A stretch of DNA of 64,000 nucleotides from Azospirillum sp. TSO35-2 (GTDB lineage Bacteria; Pseudomonadota; Alphaproteobacteria; Azospirillales; Azospirillaceae), in the NCBI RefSeq assembly GCF_003116095.1, contig NZ_LGRA01000008.1:427792-491791 (forward strand), read 5' to 3'. Below are positions 21,762 through 29,253 of the stretch, piece after piece (position 1 is the first letter of the stretch; each line of letters opens with the position of its first letter). Position numbers and translations under genes: made by a program. The notes beneath the pieces were generated by a model, which ran no database searches, was not told the DNA's origin, and worked only from the letters and a program-made list of their open reading frames with translations.

Positions 21762-22064
21762 ATGATTAAGGCTTATGACTGCGCAAGAGATGAACACGGG
21801 ATCGTAGGCGGTCTGTCGCGGCCTGTAATCCTTTCGCTTCCAGATGATCATTATCTGTCGCGCCGCGAGGCATCTGCTTATCTGGCCGCACGTGGGTTGT
21901 CCGTCAGCGCGTCAACGCTGGCATTCTGGCAGAGCCGTAGGTCGGACGCGCCACCGGTGCGGTATTTCGGTCGGCTCCCGAAATATCAGGTCGGAGAGCT
22001 TCGCGCATGGATTGCCAGCCAGCTTTCCAAGCCACGCGCTTCTTTTGGAAAGGAGGCGGCCTAA
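21762..22064 (+). CDS. Excisionase-like HTH protein, copy 1
   Basis: A 100-residue protein with a MerR/HTH_17-type winged helix (about 31-92): YLSRREASAYLAARGLSV, then STLAFWQSRRSDAPPVRYFG and LPKYQVGELRAWI. Such small proteins serve as excisionases or early regulators. It is paralogous to the next gene, and the pair looks like a tandem duplication. GC is lower than in the chromosome, consistent with transfer. Confidence 0.82.
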   Translation: MIKAYDCARDEHGIVGGLSRPVILSLPDDHYLSRREASAYLAARGLSVSASTLAFWQSRRSDAPPVRYFGRLPKYQVGELRAWIASQLSKPRASFGKEAA

Positions 22065-22065
22065 C

Positions 22066-22392
22066 ATGTCTCTGCTACAGAACAATCATGCCTCCATGCC
22101 GCCCTGCGGTGAGGCATTGCGGTATTCGGCAGAAGATTACCGATCGCCCATCCTTCACGTTGCTGACGAAAAATGGCTGAGCCGCAGGGAAGCGGCTGAT
22201 TTGCTCACGGCGCTGGGGCTGAAGACCTCTCCCGCAACGTTGGCGACTTGGTTCACTCGCCGCTCCGACGGGCCGCCGGTCCAGCACTTTGGACGCTTCG
22301 CCAAGTATCAGGCTGGCCCTCTCCGGGAGTGGGCGATGTCTCATCTCTCGAAGCCGCGGCGCTCTTCGTCCGAGTCGAGGGAGGCCGCATGA
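22066..22392 (+). CDS. Excisionase-like HTH protein, copy 2
   Basis: A 108-residue paralogue of the preceding gene, sharing WLSRREAADLLTALGL and the RRSDGPPVQHFGRFAKYQ segment. The ATG has AGGAGG nine bases upstream and starts one base after the previous stop. Its C-terminal extension differs. Two diverged copies may bind different sites, one for excision and one for transcription. Confidence 0.82.
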   Translation: MSLLQNNHASMPPCGEALRYSAEDYRSPILHVADEKWLSRREAADLLTALGLKTSPATLATWFTRRSDGPPVQHFGRFAKYQAGPLREWAMSHLSKPRRSSSESREAA

Positions 22393-22586
22393 TGAAAAAC
22401 CGCCCCGCGTTGGCAGTACGCGGAGCGGTTGGAACCGGAAACATGGGCGAGCTGACGGCCCATCTTAATCTGGAACCATCCTCATCCGCAACATTCCCGA
22501 GTTCAAGACTGATCCGGTATTACGGCCTTTCTGCTTCTGCGGCACGCACGCTGGCAGAACTGGCCGGCTGGGTGGCGCCGCTATGA
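22389..22586 (+). CDS. Small element protein (65 aa)
   Basis: Unknown function. Its ATG overlaps the previous stop (ATGA), so it is translationally coupled. The C-terminal half (RYYGLSASAARTLAELAGW) resembles a short HTH or helical recognition segment, but no family can be named. Confidence 0.55.
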   Translation: MMKNRPALAVRGAVGTGNMGELTAHLNLEPSSSATFPSSRLIRYYGLSASAARTLAELAGWVAPL

Positions 22587-22777
22587 GCGCCCCCGTCGTC
22601 CGCCTCCCCGTTCGCCGCCGGCTGCATATCGCCCGGCCGCTGACGACCCATGAGACCGTTGCCGGGATTGTGAGCGACCTGGAGGCCTTGCCCCAGCAAC
22701 CCGACCCGGCCGACGTTCGCGCCATCGCTGACCGGCTGAACACGCTGGCCGACCGGCTGGAGGGAGCCACGGCATGA
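22583..22777 (+). CDS. Small element protein (64 aa)
   Basis: Unknown function. A basic N-terminus is followed by a heptad-like helix DVRAIADRLNTLADRLEG, probably a short coiled coil. It begins within the previous stop (ATGA) and is itself overlapped by the next gene. Confidence 0.55.
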   Translation: MSAPVVRLPVRRRLHIARPLTTHETVAGIVSDLEALPQQPDPADVRAIADRLNTLADRLEGATA

Positions 22778-22989
22778 GCTTCCTCATCCCGATCCGCATC
22801 GCCCCTGTCGAGGGAGTCGCGATCGACGCCAGTGGTCCCTCCGAGCGCGTCCGCATCGTCATGCAGGCTTGCGCCGGGGAACCCCTGGAACATCAAAAGC
22901 GGCTCGTCACCAGCCTCTATGAGGGCGGCGTCCTGTACGCCGACGAGGCCATCAGCCTCATCGCGCGCCTTGGTCTCAAGGAGGCGTGA
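22774..22989 (+). CDS. Small element protein (71 aa)
   Basis: Unknown function. Acidic and mostly helical in its second half. It overlaps the previous stop as ATGA and is followed after one base by the GTG of the replication gene. Its place in the coupled block suggests a role near replication, by location only. Confidence 0.55.
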   Translation: MSFLIPIRIAPVEGVAIDASGPSERVRIVMQACAGEPLEHQKRLVTSLYEGGVLYADEAISLIARLGLKEA

Positions 22990-22990
22990 C

Positions 22991-23878
22991 GTGGTTGAGG
23001 AAATCGACCTGCGCCACATCCCGTATATGCCCTTGGTCATTGACCGACTGCGCCGGTCGAAGGCGTGGCTTCAGTGCAAGCGGCGCCCGGAACTGGCATT
23101 CCACATGATGAACCTCTGGATGCACTCCTGGCACGAGGTGCCGGCCGGGAGCATCGAAGCCGACGACGATGTGTTGGCCGATGCCGCCATGTGTTCGCCG
23201 GAGCGGTGGGACGAGATCAAGGGTGCCGTGCTCCGCGGATGGGAGCAAGGGGAGGACGGTCGCCTCTACCATCACGTCGTTGTGGAACTTGCCGACGAAG
23301 CTGTCGGGAAGATGCGCAGCAGCAGGGCACGCACCAAGAAGGCGCGCGAAGCCCTGGAAGCGAAACGTCGATCCGAACAGTCAAATGAGGGTGACGATGA
23401 TCGTGGCGGCTCTGTCGCTGTGTCTGTGACAGACGCTGTGACTGAGGCTGTAGCAGGCGGCGAAGGGAAGGGAAGGGAAGGGAAGACTTCCGGTATGGAA
23501 GAACCTAACGGTTCTCCCATACCGGGCGCTGACGCGCCGTCGCTGCTGGACGGATTGGGAGCCGGCGACATTCAGCGCCAGCCCAAGGGCGCAACCTCGA
23601 ACCCCATGCCGGCCGCCAGCACCTCCGACACGTCGGAGAAGCGCCTGTTCGACCGCGGCAAGGAAGTCCTGGGTTCGAGCGCCGGCGGGATGATCGCCAA
23701 ACTCCGGAAGAAGCTCGACCACGACGACGAGCACGCGCTGCGGACGATCAACCTCGCGGCCGAGAAGCAGAACCCGCGGGAATGGATCGGCCGCCTGCTG
23801 GCCGGGGATGCCAGCGCCGAAACCGACGACTACGCGGCGGAGGTCCGCCGTCGCAATCAAGAATGGGGTGTCCTATGA
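22991..23878 (+). CDS. DUF1376-like phage replication protein
   Basis: A 295-residue protein whose N-terminal part (about 8-95) matches the DUF1376/YdaU pattern of phage replication initiators: YMPLVIDRLRRSKAWLQCKR, ELAFHMMNLWMHSWHEVPAG, and DDDVLADAA. A flexible acidic middle and a small C-terminal helical domain (about 235-290) follow, the usual shape of helicase-loading proteins. It starts with GTG and overlaps the TOPRIM-helicase gene as ATGA, supporting a joint role in element replication. Confidence 0.78.
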   Translation: MVEEIDLRHIPYMPLVIDRLRRSKAWLQCKRRPELAFHMMNLWMHSWHEVPAGSIEADDDVLADAAMCSPERWDEIKGAVLRGWEQGEDGRLYHHVVVELADEAVGKMRSSRARTKKAREALEAKRRSEQSNEGDDDRGGSVAVSVTDAVTEAVAGGEGKGREGKTSGMEEPNGSPIPGADAPSLLDGLGAGDIQRQPKGATSNPMPAASTSDTSEKRLFDRGKEVLGSSAGGMIAKLRKKLDHDDEHALRTINLAAEKQNPREWIGRLLAGDASAETDDYAAEVRRRNQEWGVL

Positions 23879-25722
23879 GCGACATCGTCGCGATCAAGCG
23901 CGCGCTGGAAAGCCGCGCCCGGGAGGTCGCCGAGCGCCTGCTGCCCAATGGCCGCCTGGAAGGCCGGGAGTGGTGCGCAGGGTCGGTGCAGGGGGAGCCG
24001 GGGCATTCGCTCAAGGTCTGCGTCTCCGGCGCCAAGGCCGGTGTCTGGTCCGACTTCGCGGCCGGCGGGGATGACGGCGGAGACCTGATCGACCTGTGGA
24101 CCGCGGTAAAGGGGCAACAGTTGCCCGAGGCGTTGGCCGAAATCCGGGCTTGGCTGGGCCTGGAGGCCCCTCAGTTCGAACGGCAGGGGAAGACCTACCG
24201 CAAGCCGCAGAAGCCATCCTGCGCGAAGCCTGCAGGCGCTGTGAGGGATTACCTGATCGGCCAGCGCCTTCTGACCGAGAGTGCCATTGCCGCGTACCAG
24301 ATCGGCGAGCAGGGCCGGACCATCGTGTTTCCGTCGCTGGTCGACGGCGACCTGCGCTTCGTCAAGTACCGCAGCATCGACGACAAGAAGGCGATGCGGG
24401 TGGAAGCCGACTGCGAGCCGGTGCTGTTCGGCTGGCAGGCGATCGACCGCAACGCCCGTGAGGTGGTGATCGTCGAGGGTGAGATCGACGCCCCCAGCAT
24501 GTGGGACTATGGCCATCCCGCCCTGTCCGTCCCGTTCGGCGGTGGCAAGGGCGCGAAGCAGCGCTGGATCGAGGCCGAATACGAACGCCTCCTTCGGTTC
24601 GAGACGATCTATCTCGCGTTGGACATGGACGAGGAGGGCGACGCCGCCGTCGCCGAGATCGTCGCCCGCCTGGGGCGTCACCGGTGCCGCCGGGTCCGCC
24701 TGCCGCTGAAGGACGCCAACGCCTGCCGTCAGGCTGGGATTCCGAAGGCGGTCATCGACCGCTGCTTCGCCGATGCGGCGACCATGGACCCGCCCGAGCT
24801 GATGCGTGCGGGGCAGTTCGCCGACGACGTCGTCCAGTTGTTCTGGCCGGCAGGTGGTGAGGAAGCCGGATACCGGCTGCCGTTCGCCAGGATCGCCAAC
24901 CGCCTGCTGTTCCGCCCGGCTGAGCTGTCGATCTGGACCGGCCCGAGCGGACACGGCAAGTCGCAGGTTCTGTCGCACGCTGCCGTCTCGTGGGGCACCC
25001 AAGGGGCCAAGGTCTGCTTGGCCTCGCTGGAGATGATGCCGAAGCAGTGCCTGCGCCGCATGGTCAAGCAGGCCGGCAACGTCGACCGGCCGTCGGAGCC
25101 GGAGATCCGCCGCATCGTCGGTTGGATGGACGAGTGGCTGTGGTGCTTCGCGCTCGTCGGAAAGACCAGCGTGGCCAAGCTGCTGGAGGTGTTCGAATAT
25201 GCCCGCTGCCGGTATGGCTGTGACGTGTTCGTGATCGACAGCCTGATGCGCCTGGGCATCGGTTCCGAGGACTACCAGGGCCAGGAACAGGCCGTCTTCC
25301 AACTGGTGAACTGGACGGTCGAGAAGGGGGTCCACACCCACCTCGTCGCCCACTCCCGCAAGGCGGACACCAAGACCGGCGGCGGGGCTCCCGAGACGGA
25401 GGACATCAAGGGCGCGTCGGAGATCGGTTCGAACGCCTTCAACATCCTCGGCATCTGGCGCGACCGGAAGACGGAAGACCGCATCAAGGCCCTGGCCGAG
25501 AAGGTGGGCGCGGGTGACCGCTCCGCCGGAACCGAACTGCTGGACCTGCAGCAGACGCCCGGCGTCGTCCTGAACGTCGCCAAGCAGCGCAGCGGCGATT
25601 GGGAGGGCAAGTGCGGTCTGTGGTTCAACCAGGCGACCTACCAGTACCGGAGCCGGGACGATGCGCTCGGCGGGTTCTGCCACCTGCCGCCCCACGGCAC
25701 TGACGATCGGAGGGCGGCATGA
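23875..25722 (+). CDS. TOPRIM primase-helicase (T7 gp4 type)
   Basis: A 615-residue replication protein. The N-terminal part looks like a primase zinc-free CHC2-like region. TOPRIM follows, with VIVEGEIDAPS near 200 and LALDMDEEGD near 249. A RecA-like hexameric helicase domain (about 320-560) has Walker A GPSGHGKS near 355-362 and a Walker B-like VFVIDSLM near 451. T7 gp4 and Twinkle proteins share this order. It is coupled by ATGA to genes on both sides. The primase activity is not certain, because no zinc-binding cysteines precede TOPRIM. Confidence 0.88.
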   Translation: MSDIVAIKRALESRAREVAERLLPNGRLEGREWCAGSVQGEPGHSLKVCVSGAKAGVWSDFAAGGDDGGDLIDLWTAVKGQQLPEALAEIRAWLGLEAPQFERQGKTYRKPQKPSCAKPAGAVRDYLIGQRLLTESAIAAYQIGEQGRTIVFPSLVDGDLRFVKYRSIDDKKAMRVEADCEPVLFGWQAIDRNAREVVIVEGEIDAPSMWDYGHPALSVPFGGGKGAKQRWIEAEYERLLRFETIYLALDMDEEGDAAVAEIVARLGRHRCRRVRLPLKDANACRQAGIPKAVIDRCFADAATMDPPELMRAGQFADDVVQLFWPAGGEEAGYRLPFARIANRLLFRPAELSIWTGPSGHGKSQVLSHAAVSWGTQGAKVCLASLEMMPKQCLRRMVKQAGNVDRPSEPEIRRIVGWMDEWLWCFALVGKTSVAKLLEVFEYARCRYGCDVFVIDSLMRLGIGSEDYQGQEQAVFQLVNWTVEKGVHTHLVAHSRKADTKTGGGAPETEDIKGASEIGSNAFNILGIWRDRKTEDRIKALAEKVGAGDRSAGTELLDLQQTPGVVLNVAKQRSGDWEGKCGLWFNQATYQYRSRDDALGGFCHLPPHGTDDRRAA

Positions 25723-25964
25723 CCGACGCCAGCGCCCCCAATGGCCACGCCCTGTTCCTGATCGCGCTGCTGACCGGCCAGCCGACGCCGGCCGCGTTCC
25801 GGGCCGAGTGCCAGCGCATCGTCGTGGCCTACGTCGAGGCAGGCATGGAAGCCGGCTGGTCCCGCGAAGTCGCCGAAGAGTTCGCAGAGGCCGAGATCGA
25901 GCGGGTGGCAGAGACGCTGTCTGCCCTCCGGTCCCGGTTCATCCCCACCGCGGGGCGCTGCTGA
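25719..25964 (+). CDS. Small element protein (81 aa)
   Basis: Unknown function. A helical, acidic protein with a single cysteine pair far apart. It starts inside the stop of the helicase gene (ATGA). Confidence 0.55.
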   Translation: MTDASAPNGHALFLIALLTGQPTPAAFRAECQRIVVAYVEAGMEAGWSREVAEEFAEAEIERVAETLSALRSRFIPTAGRC

Positions 25965-25966
25965 TC

Positions 25967-26437
25967 ATGGCTGCAAACCGCAAGAATCCCACTGCTGACC
26001 CGCTGCAAAAGCAGCAGGGCACGGTGCGTGGCCGCCCCTTCGAAAAGGGCAAATCGGGAAACCCGGCTGGCAAGCGGTCTGGCACCAAAGCCCGCGCCAC
26101 CCTGGCCGCGGAGCAGCTTCTGGACGGTGAGGCCGAGGCCATCACCCGGAAGGCCATCGACCTTGCCCTGGCTGGCGACACCACCGCCCTGCGGCTGGTC
26201 ATGGACCGCATCGTCGCCCCGCGCAAGGACCGGCCGGTTCGCTTCGCCCTTCCGCCGATGAAGACCGCCGACGATGCCGCCAGCGCCATGGCCGCCGTCG
26301 CTGCTGCAGTCGCCGCCGGCGACCTCACCCCCACCGAAGCGACCGCCCTCGCCAACGTCGTCGAAACCTTCCGTCGCACCCTCGAAACAACAGACCTGGC
26401 GCGCCGGGTCGCTGAACTGGAGTCCCGTTCGTCATGA
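25967..26437 (+). CDS. DUF5681-like phage protein
   Basis: A 156-residue basic protein with the signature FEKGKSGNPAGKRSGTK near residues 23-40, typical of the DUF5681 family that often sits upstream of phage terminases. Here no terminase follows. A helical C-terminal half ends DLARRVAELESRSS. The ATG lies three bases after the previous stop. Confidence 0.72.
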   Translation: MAANRKNPTADPLQKQQGTVRGRPFEKGKSGNPAGKRSGTKARATLAAEQLLDGEAEAITRKAIDLALAGDTTALRLVMDRIVAPRKDRPVRFALPPMKTADDAASAMAAVAAAVAAGDLTPTEATALANVVETFRRTLETTDLARRVAELESRSS

Positions 26438-26709
26438 CCAACGCACTTCACCACCGCATCGCCAAGCTGGAGCGCGCGATCAAGGCGCCCACCGGCGGAA
26501 CCGCCCCCGATCTGTCCGGCCTTACCGCCGAGGAGATGTTCCGGCTGGATGCCATCGCCGAGCGCTGCCAGCAGCGGCAGCCGCTGACCGACGGGGATCT
26601 GGCCTTCGCCGACGCGATGGAGGCGAAGGTGGTCTTCATCGACGGTCCCGTCCTGTCGGCTGACCAGCAGCGCGCCGCCACGCGCGCCTTCTACCGCGCC
26701 GATCGGTGA
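26434..26709 (+). CDS. Small RIxKLE-type protein, copy 1
   Basis: A 91-residue protein starting with HHRIAKLERAIKA, a helix repeated in spirit by the next two genes. Unknown function. Coupled to the previous gene by ATGA. Confidence 0.55.
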   Translation: MTNALHHRIAKLERAIKAPTGGTAPDLSGLTAEEMFRLDAIAERCQQRQPLTDGDLAFADAMEAKVVFIDGPVLSADQQRAATRAFYRADR

Positions 26710-26719
26710 GAGGGGCACC

Positions 26720-26959
26720 ATGGCACCCCTTCGCCATCGCATCGAGCGCCTGGAGCGGCGGCGGCCCAGCAGCGCCAGCGCCACAGCGGAGCCTGCCCGT
26801 GGCCTGGTCCGCCACATGGCGATCGAGGACCGGGCCGCGCTGCGCGCCATCCTCCAGCGCTTTGCCCCCGGCCGCACCACCCTGACCACCACCGAGCGGA
26901 CAGCGATCGACACCATCGAGCGCCGCGCCCGCGAACGAATGGAGAGCGCCCATGCGTGA
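26720..26959 (+). CDS. Small RIxKLE-type protein, copy 2
   Basis: A 79-residue basic protein starting LRHRIERLERRR, related at its N-terminus to its two neighbours. Unknown function. It overlaps the next gene by eight bases. Confidence 0.5.
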   Translation: MAPLRHRIERLERRRPSSASATAEPARGLVRHMAIEDRAALRAILQRFAPGRTTLTTTERTAIDTIERRARERMESAHA

Positions 26960-27134
26960 GATGCAGCGCCGCGTCGCCAAACTGGAAGCTGCCCATCAGC
27001 CGGCGACGGGTCCGGCCGGGCCGGCCGTCCTGATCTACCGACCGGGCGAAACCACTGAGGCCGCCGCCGCGCGGCTTGGCATCGCCCTGTCCCGCACAAC
27101 CACGCTGGTCTGCATTCCCGACAACGGCCGATGA
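26952..27134 (+). CDS. Small RIxKLE-type protein, copy 3
   Basis: A 60-residue protein starting MQRRVAKLEAAHQ, with a C-terminal half (VLIYRPGETTEAAAARLGI) resembling short phage proteins that give a strand after the helix. Unknown function. Confidence 0.5.
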   Translation: MREMQRRVAKLEAAHQPATGPAGPAVLIYRPGETTEAAAARLGIALSRTTTLVCIPDNGR

Positions 27135-27146
27135 AAGGGCGGTGAG

Positions 27147-28934
27147 ATGAACGCCGAAGATTTCCTGAACGGGGCCGATTCCCCGACCATCGACGACCAC
27201 ATTGCCGAGTCCGCCCAGCGGTTCGGCGTCCCGCCCGATCTGGTCGGCGCGACCATGAGGGCTGAGAGCGCCGCCGACCCGCTGTCCCTGTTGCCGAATG
27301 ACGCCGTGCTGATCGGCGGGACCGGCGCGGACACGGTCACGAACCCCTTCGCCGGGGCGTCGGCGGAGGATTTCCTCGGCCCTCCTGATGCTTTGGCCTT
27401 GCTGCCGCCGGACGCTGTGATCCTGTCAGCGGAGGAGTTCCTGGGTGAAGTCGGCAGGCCAGCGCCGAAGCCAACCGAGAACCCTTCCTTCGCGTCCGTG
27501 CGCCGCGGCTTCTCCCGCTTCAAGCAGGGCGCGGCCGGCATCGCTGCCGACGTCGGGCTTCTGACGCCCGAGACGGCGGGGAAGACCATCGCCGAGGAGC
27601 AGCGCTACCAGCAGCAGATCGCCGCGCCGAAGGAGACTCAGGACGCCATGCGCCGCATGAGCGAGGCCGGCTCGGTGGCGGACTTCCTGTCTGCGCTCTA
27701 CGAGCAGCCGGGCGCGCTGCTGACGATCATGGGTGAGTCCCTGGGGCAGGGCGGTCCCGGCATGGCGGTCGGCGCGCTGGGCGCGTTCGGCGGCCCGGTC
27801 GGGTTCGGTGCCGCGCAGGGCGTTGCATCGGGCGCCACCGAATACGCCTCGTCCGTCCTGCAATCGCTGGGTGATGCGGGGGTGGATCTCTCGGATCCGA
27901 TAAGCGTCCAGGCCGGGCTGAGCGATCCGGAGCGCATGGCCGCCGCGCGTGAGTTTGCCCTGAAGCGTGGCGTCCCGGTCGGGCTGTTCGACGGCCTGTC
28001 TGCCGGGCTGGCCGGCAAGATCACGCGGCTGGCCGGCGGTCCGCAGTCGGTGCGCGGCGCGTTCGGGCGCGGGTTGAGTGAGATGGGCCTTCAGGCTGGG
28101 GCTGGGGCTGCCGGTGAGGCCGGCGCCCAGTTGGCGAGCGAGGGGCGCATCAGCAAGCCCGGCGACGTCGCGCTGGAGGGCGTGGCCGAAATCCCCGGTG
28201 GGCTGGTCGAAACCGGCATTGGCGCCAGGGTACGCGGGCGCGAGCGCTTCGAGGCTGCCCCGCAGGCCGTTGAGGAAGCGCCTCCTGCCCGGATTGAGGA
28301 GAAGGCGCCGGCCCGTGTCGAGGAGGCGGCGCGACCGGCACCGAAGCCTAAGGCGCCGCCCAAGACCAAGCCTAAATCCTCATCACCCCGTCAGAAGGGC
28401 GAAAATGATTTTGCAGACAGCGACTCGCCTAAAGTGCTTAAGGCGCAGGCAGGGGTGAAGTACTGGGGGGACGTAATGGATACCCTGCATTTGCTGCTGA
28501 ACCCCATCACCGACGGAGACGCCTCGACCAATACGCCAGCACCCCGACGGCTTTCGAGGGCGGAACGTGTTGAATTCGAGCGACGCTGGAGGTTTGCGCG
28601 CGAAGCTTACCTGTTGGCACGCGACCGTCTCGATAAAGCGATGGCAGCAACTGGTAAGTCGTCCCAGGACAGGGCGGCGAACACCTATGGCCCTCGTGCT
28701 GAAGCCAGTCCAGAGCCGGGCGTTTCTCAGAAGCGCACCAACTATCAGACGCAATCGGCAGGCGCTCAGCTTCAGCCCGGCGACCGCGTTCTTGTCGTCA
28801 ACAAGAAGACCGGTCAATCCTACGAAGCGACGCTGACCGGCGAGCGCGGGCCGCGGACCCTGGTGACGCGCGACGATGGCAAGAAGCTCCAGCCGCTGAC
28901 GCGAGCGCACCGGATCGAGAGGGCGGCAGCCTGA
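27147..28934 (+). CDS. Large phage-like protein, possible chimera
   Basis: A 595-residue protein of unknown function. Near residues 23-47 it has RFGVPPDLVGATMRAESAAD, reminiscent of the start of lytic transglycosylase domains in phage ejection proteins, but no catalytic domain follows. A Gly/Ala-rich hydrophobic middle (about 195-345) and a Pro/Ala/Lys-rich linker (about 375-420) come next. From about 28380 the GC drops and the style changes, suggesting a joined segment. It may be a remnant of a larger virion polyprotein. A palindrome follows its stop. Confidence 0.62.
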   Translation: MNAEDFLNGADSPTIDDHIAESAQRFGVPPDLVGATMRAESAADPLSLLPNDAVLIGGTGADTVTNPFAGASAEDFLGPPDALALLPPDAVILSAEEFLGEVGRPAPKPTENPSFASVRRGFSRFKQGAAGIAADVGLLTPETAGKTIAEEQRYQQQIAAPKETQDAMRRMSEAGSVADFLSALYEQPGALLTIMGESLGQGGPGMAVGALGAFGGPVGFGAAQGVASGATEYASSVLQSLGDAGVDLSDPISVQAGLSDPERMAAAREFALKRGVPVGLFDGLSAGLAGKITRLAGGPQSVRGAFGRGLSEMGLQAGAGAAGEAGAQLASEGRISKPGDVALEGVAEIPGGLVETGIGARVRGRERFEAAPQAVEEAPPARIEEKAPARVEEAARPAPKPKAPPKTKPKSSSPRQKGENDFADSDSPKVLKAQAGVKYWGDVMDTLHLLLNPITDGDASTNTPAPRRLSRAERVEFERRWRFAREAYLLARDRLDKAMAATGKSSQDRAANTYGPRAEASPEPGVSQKRTNYQTQSAGAQLQPGDRVLVVNKKTGQSYEATLTGERGPRTLVTRDDGKKLQPLTRAHRIERAAA

Positions 28935-28950
28935 CCCGTGGTCGGTCGGC

Positions 28951-28980
28951 GCCAAATTCGTCACCGGTGAGGAATTTGGC
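28951..28980. repeat. 30-bp near-perfect palindrome
   Basis: GCCAAATTCGTCACC is followed directly by GGTGAGGAATTTGGC, complementary at 14 of 15 positions. It sits 17 bases after the 595-aa gene and 41 bases beyond the last repeat of the array. It could be a transcription terminator, or the hairpin marking an end of an IS200/IS605-type element that once carried tnpB. No T tract follows on the plus strand. Confidence 0.6.
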
Positions 28981-29021
28981 TCACTCGTGCAGTGGATAGG
29001 CTCCGCTCATCCAAGCAACGG

Positions 29022-29253
29022 GTTTCGATTGCCGAGGGAAATCGCAGTGTCCGCCCCCCAATTCATCCGGCGTCGGGGCGGTGGTGTTTCGGTCACCGAA
29101 CGAATTGACAGTGGCCACACCCGCTCTGCCGTCAGCGCCTCCAGTGCGTCGGTTTCGGTCGCCGAGCAAATCCACAGTGGCCACACCTTCTAGCCCATCG
29201 GCACGGCCGGCGCAGGGGTTTCGGTCACCGAGCGAATCCACAGTGGCCACACC
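29022..29253 (-). CRISPR. CRISPR-like mini-array behind tnpB
   Basis: 36-nt repeats at 29218-29253, 29152-29187 and 29086-29121, nearly identical, plus a degenerate copy at 29022-29057 (about 26 of 36 matches). Spacers are 30, 30 and 28 nt. In plus-strand reading each repeat begins GTTTCGGTCACCGAG and ends CAGTGGCCACACC. Read with tnpB, it ends in GACCGAAAC, with a TCGG-TGA-CCGA hairpin just before each spacer; the hairpin survives changes in individual copies, including by wobble pairing. The first repeat touches the tnpB stop codon. No cas1/cas2 is present. A 66-bp tandem repeat is the alternative. Confidence 0.6.

Noticed and set aside
29022..29253. A complete CRISPR-Cas locus
   Set aside because: No cas1, cas2 or other cas gene lies in the window; only the tnpB association supports a CRISPR-like reading.
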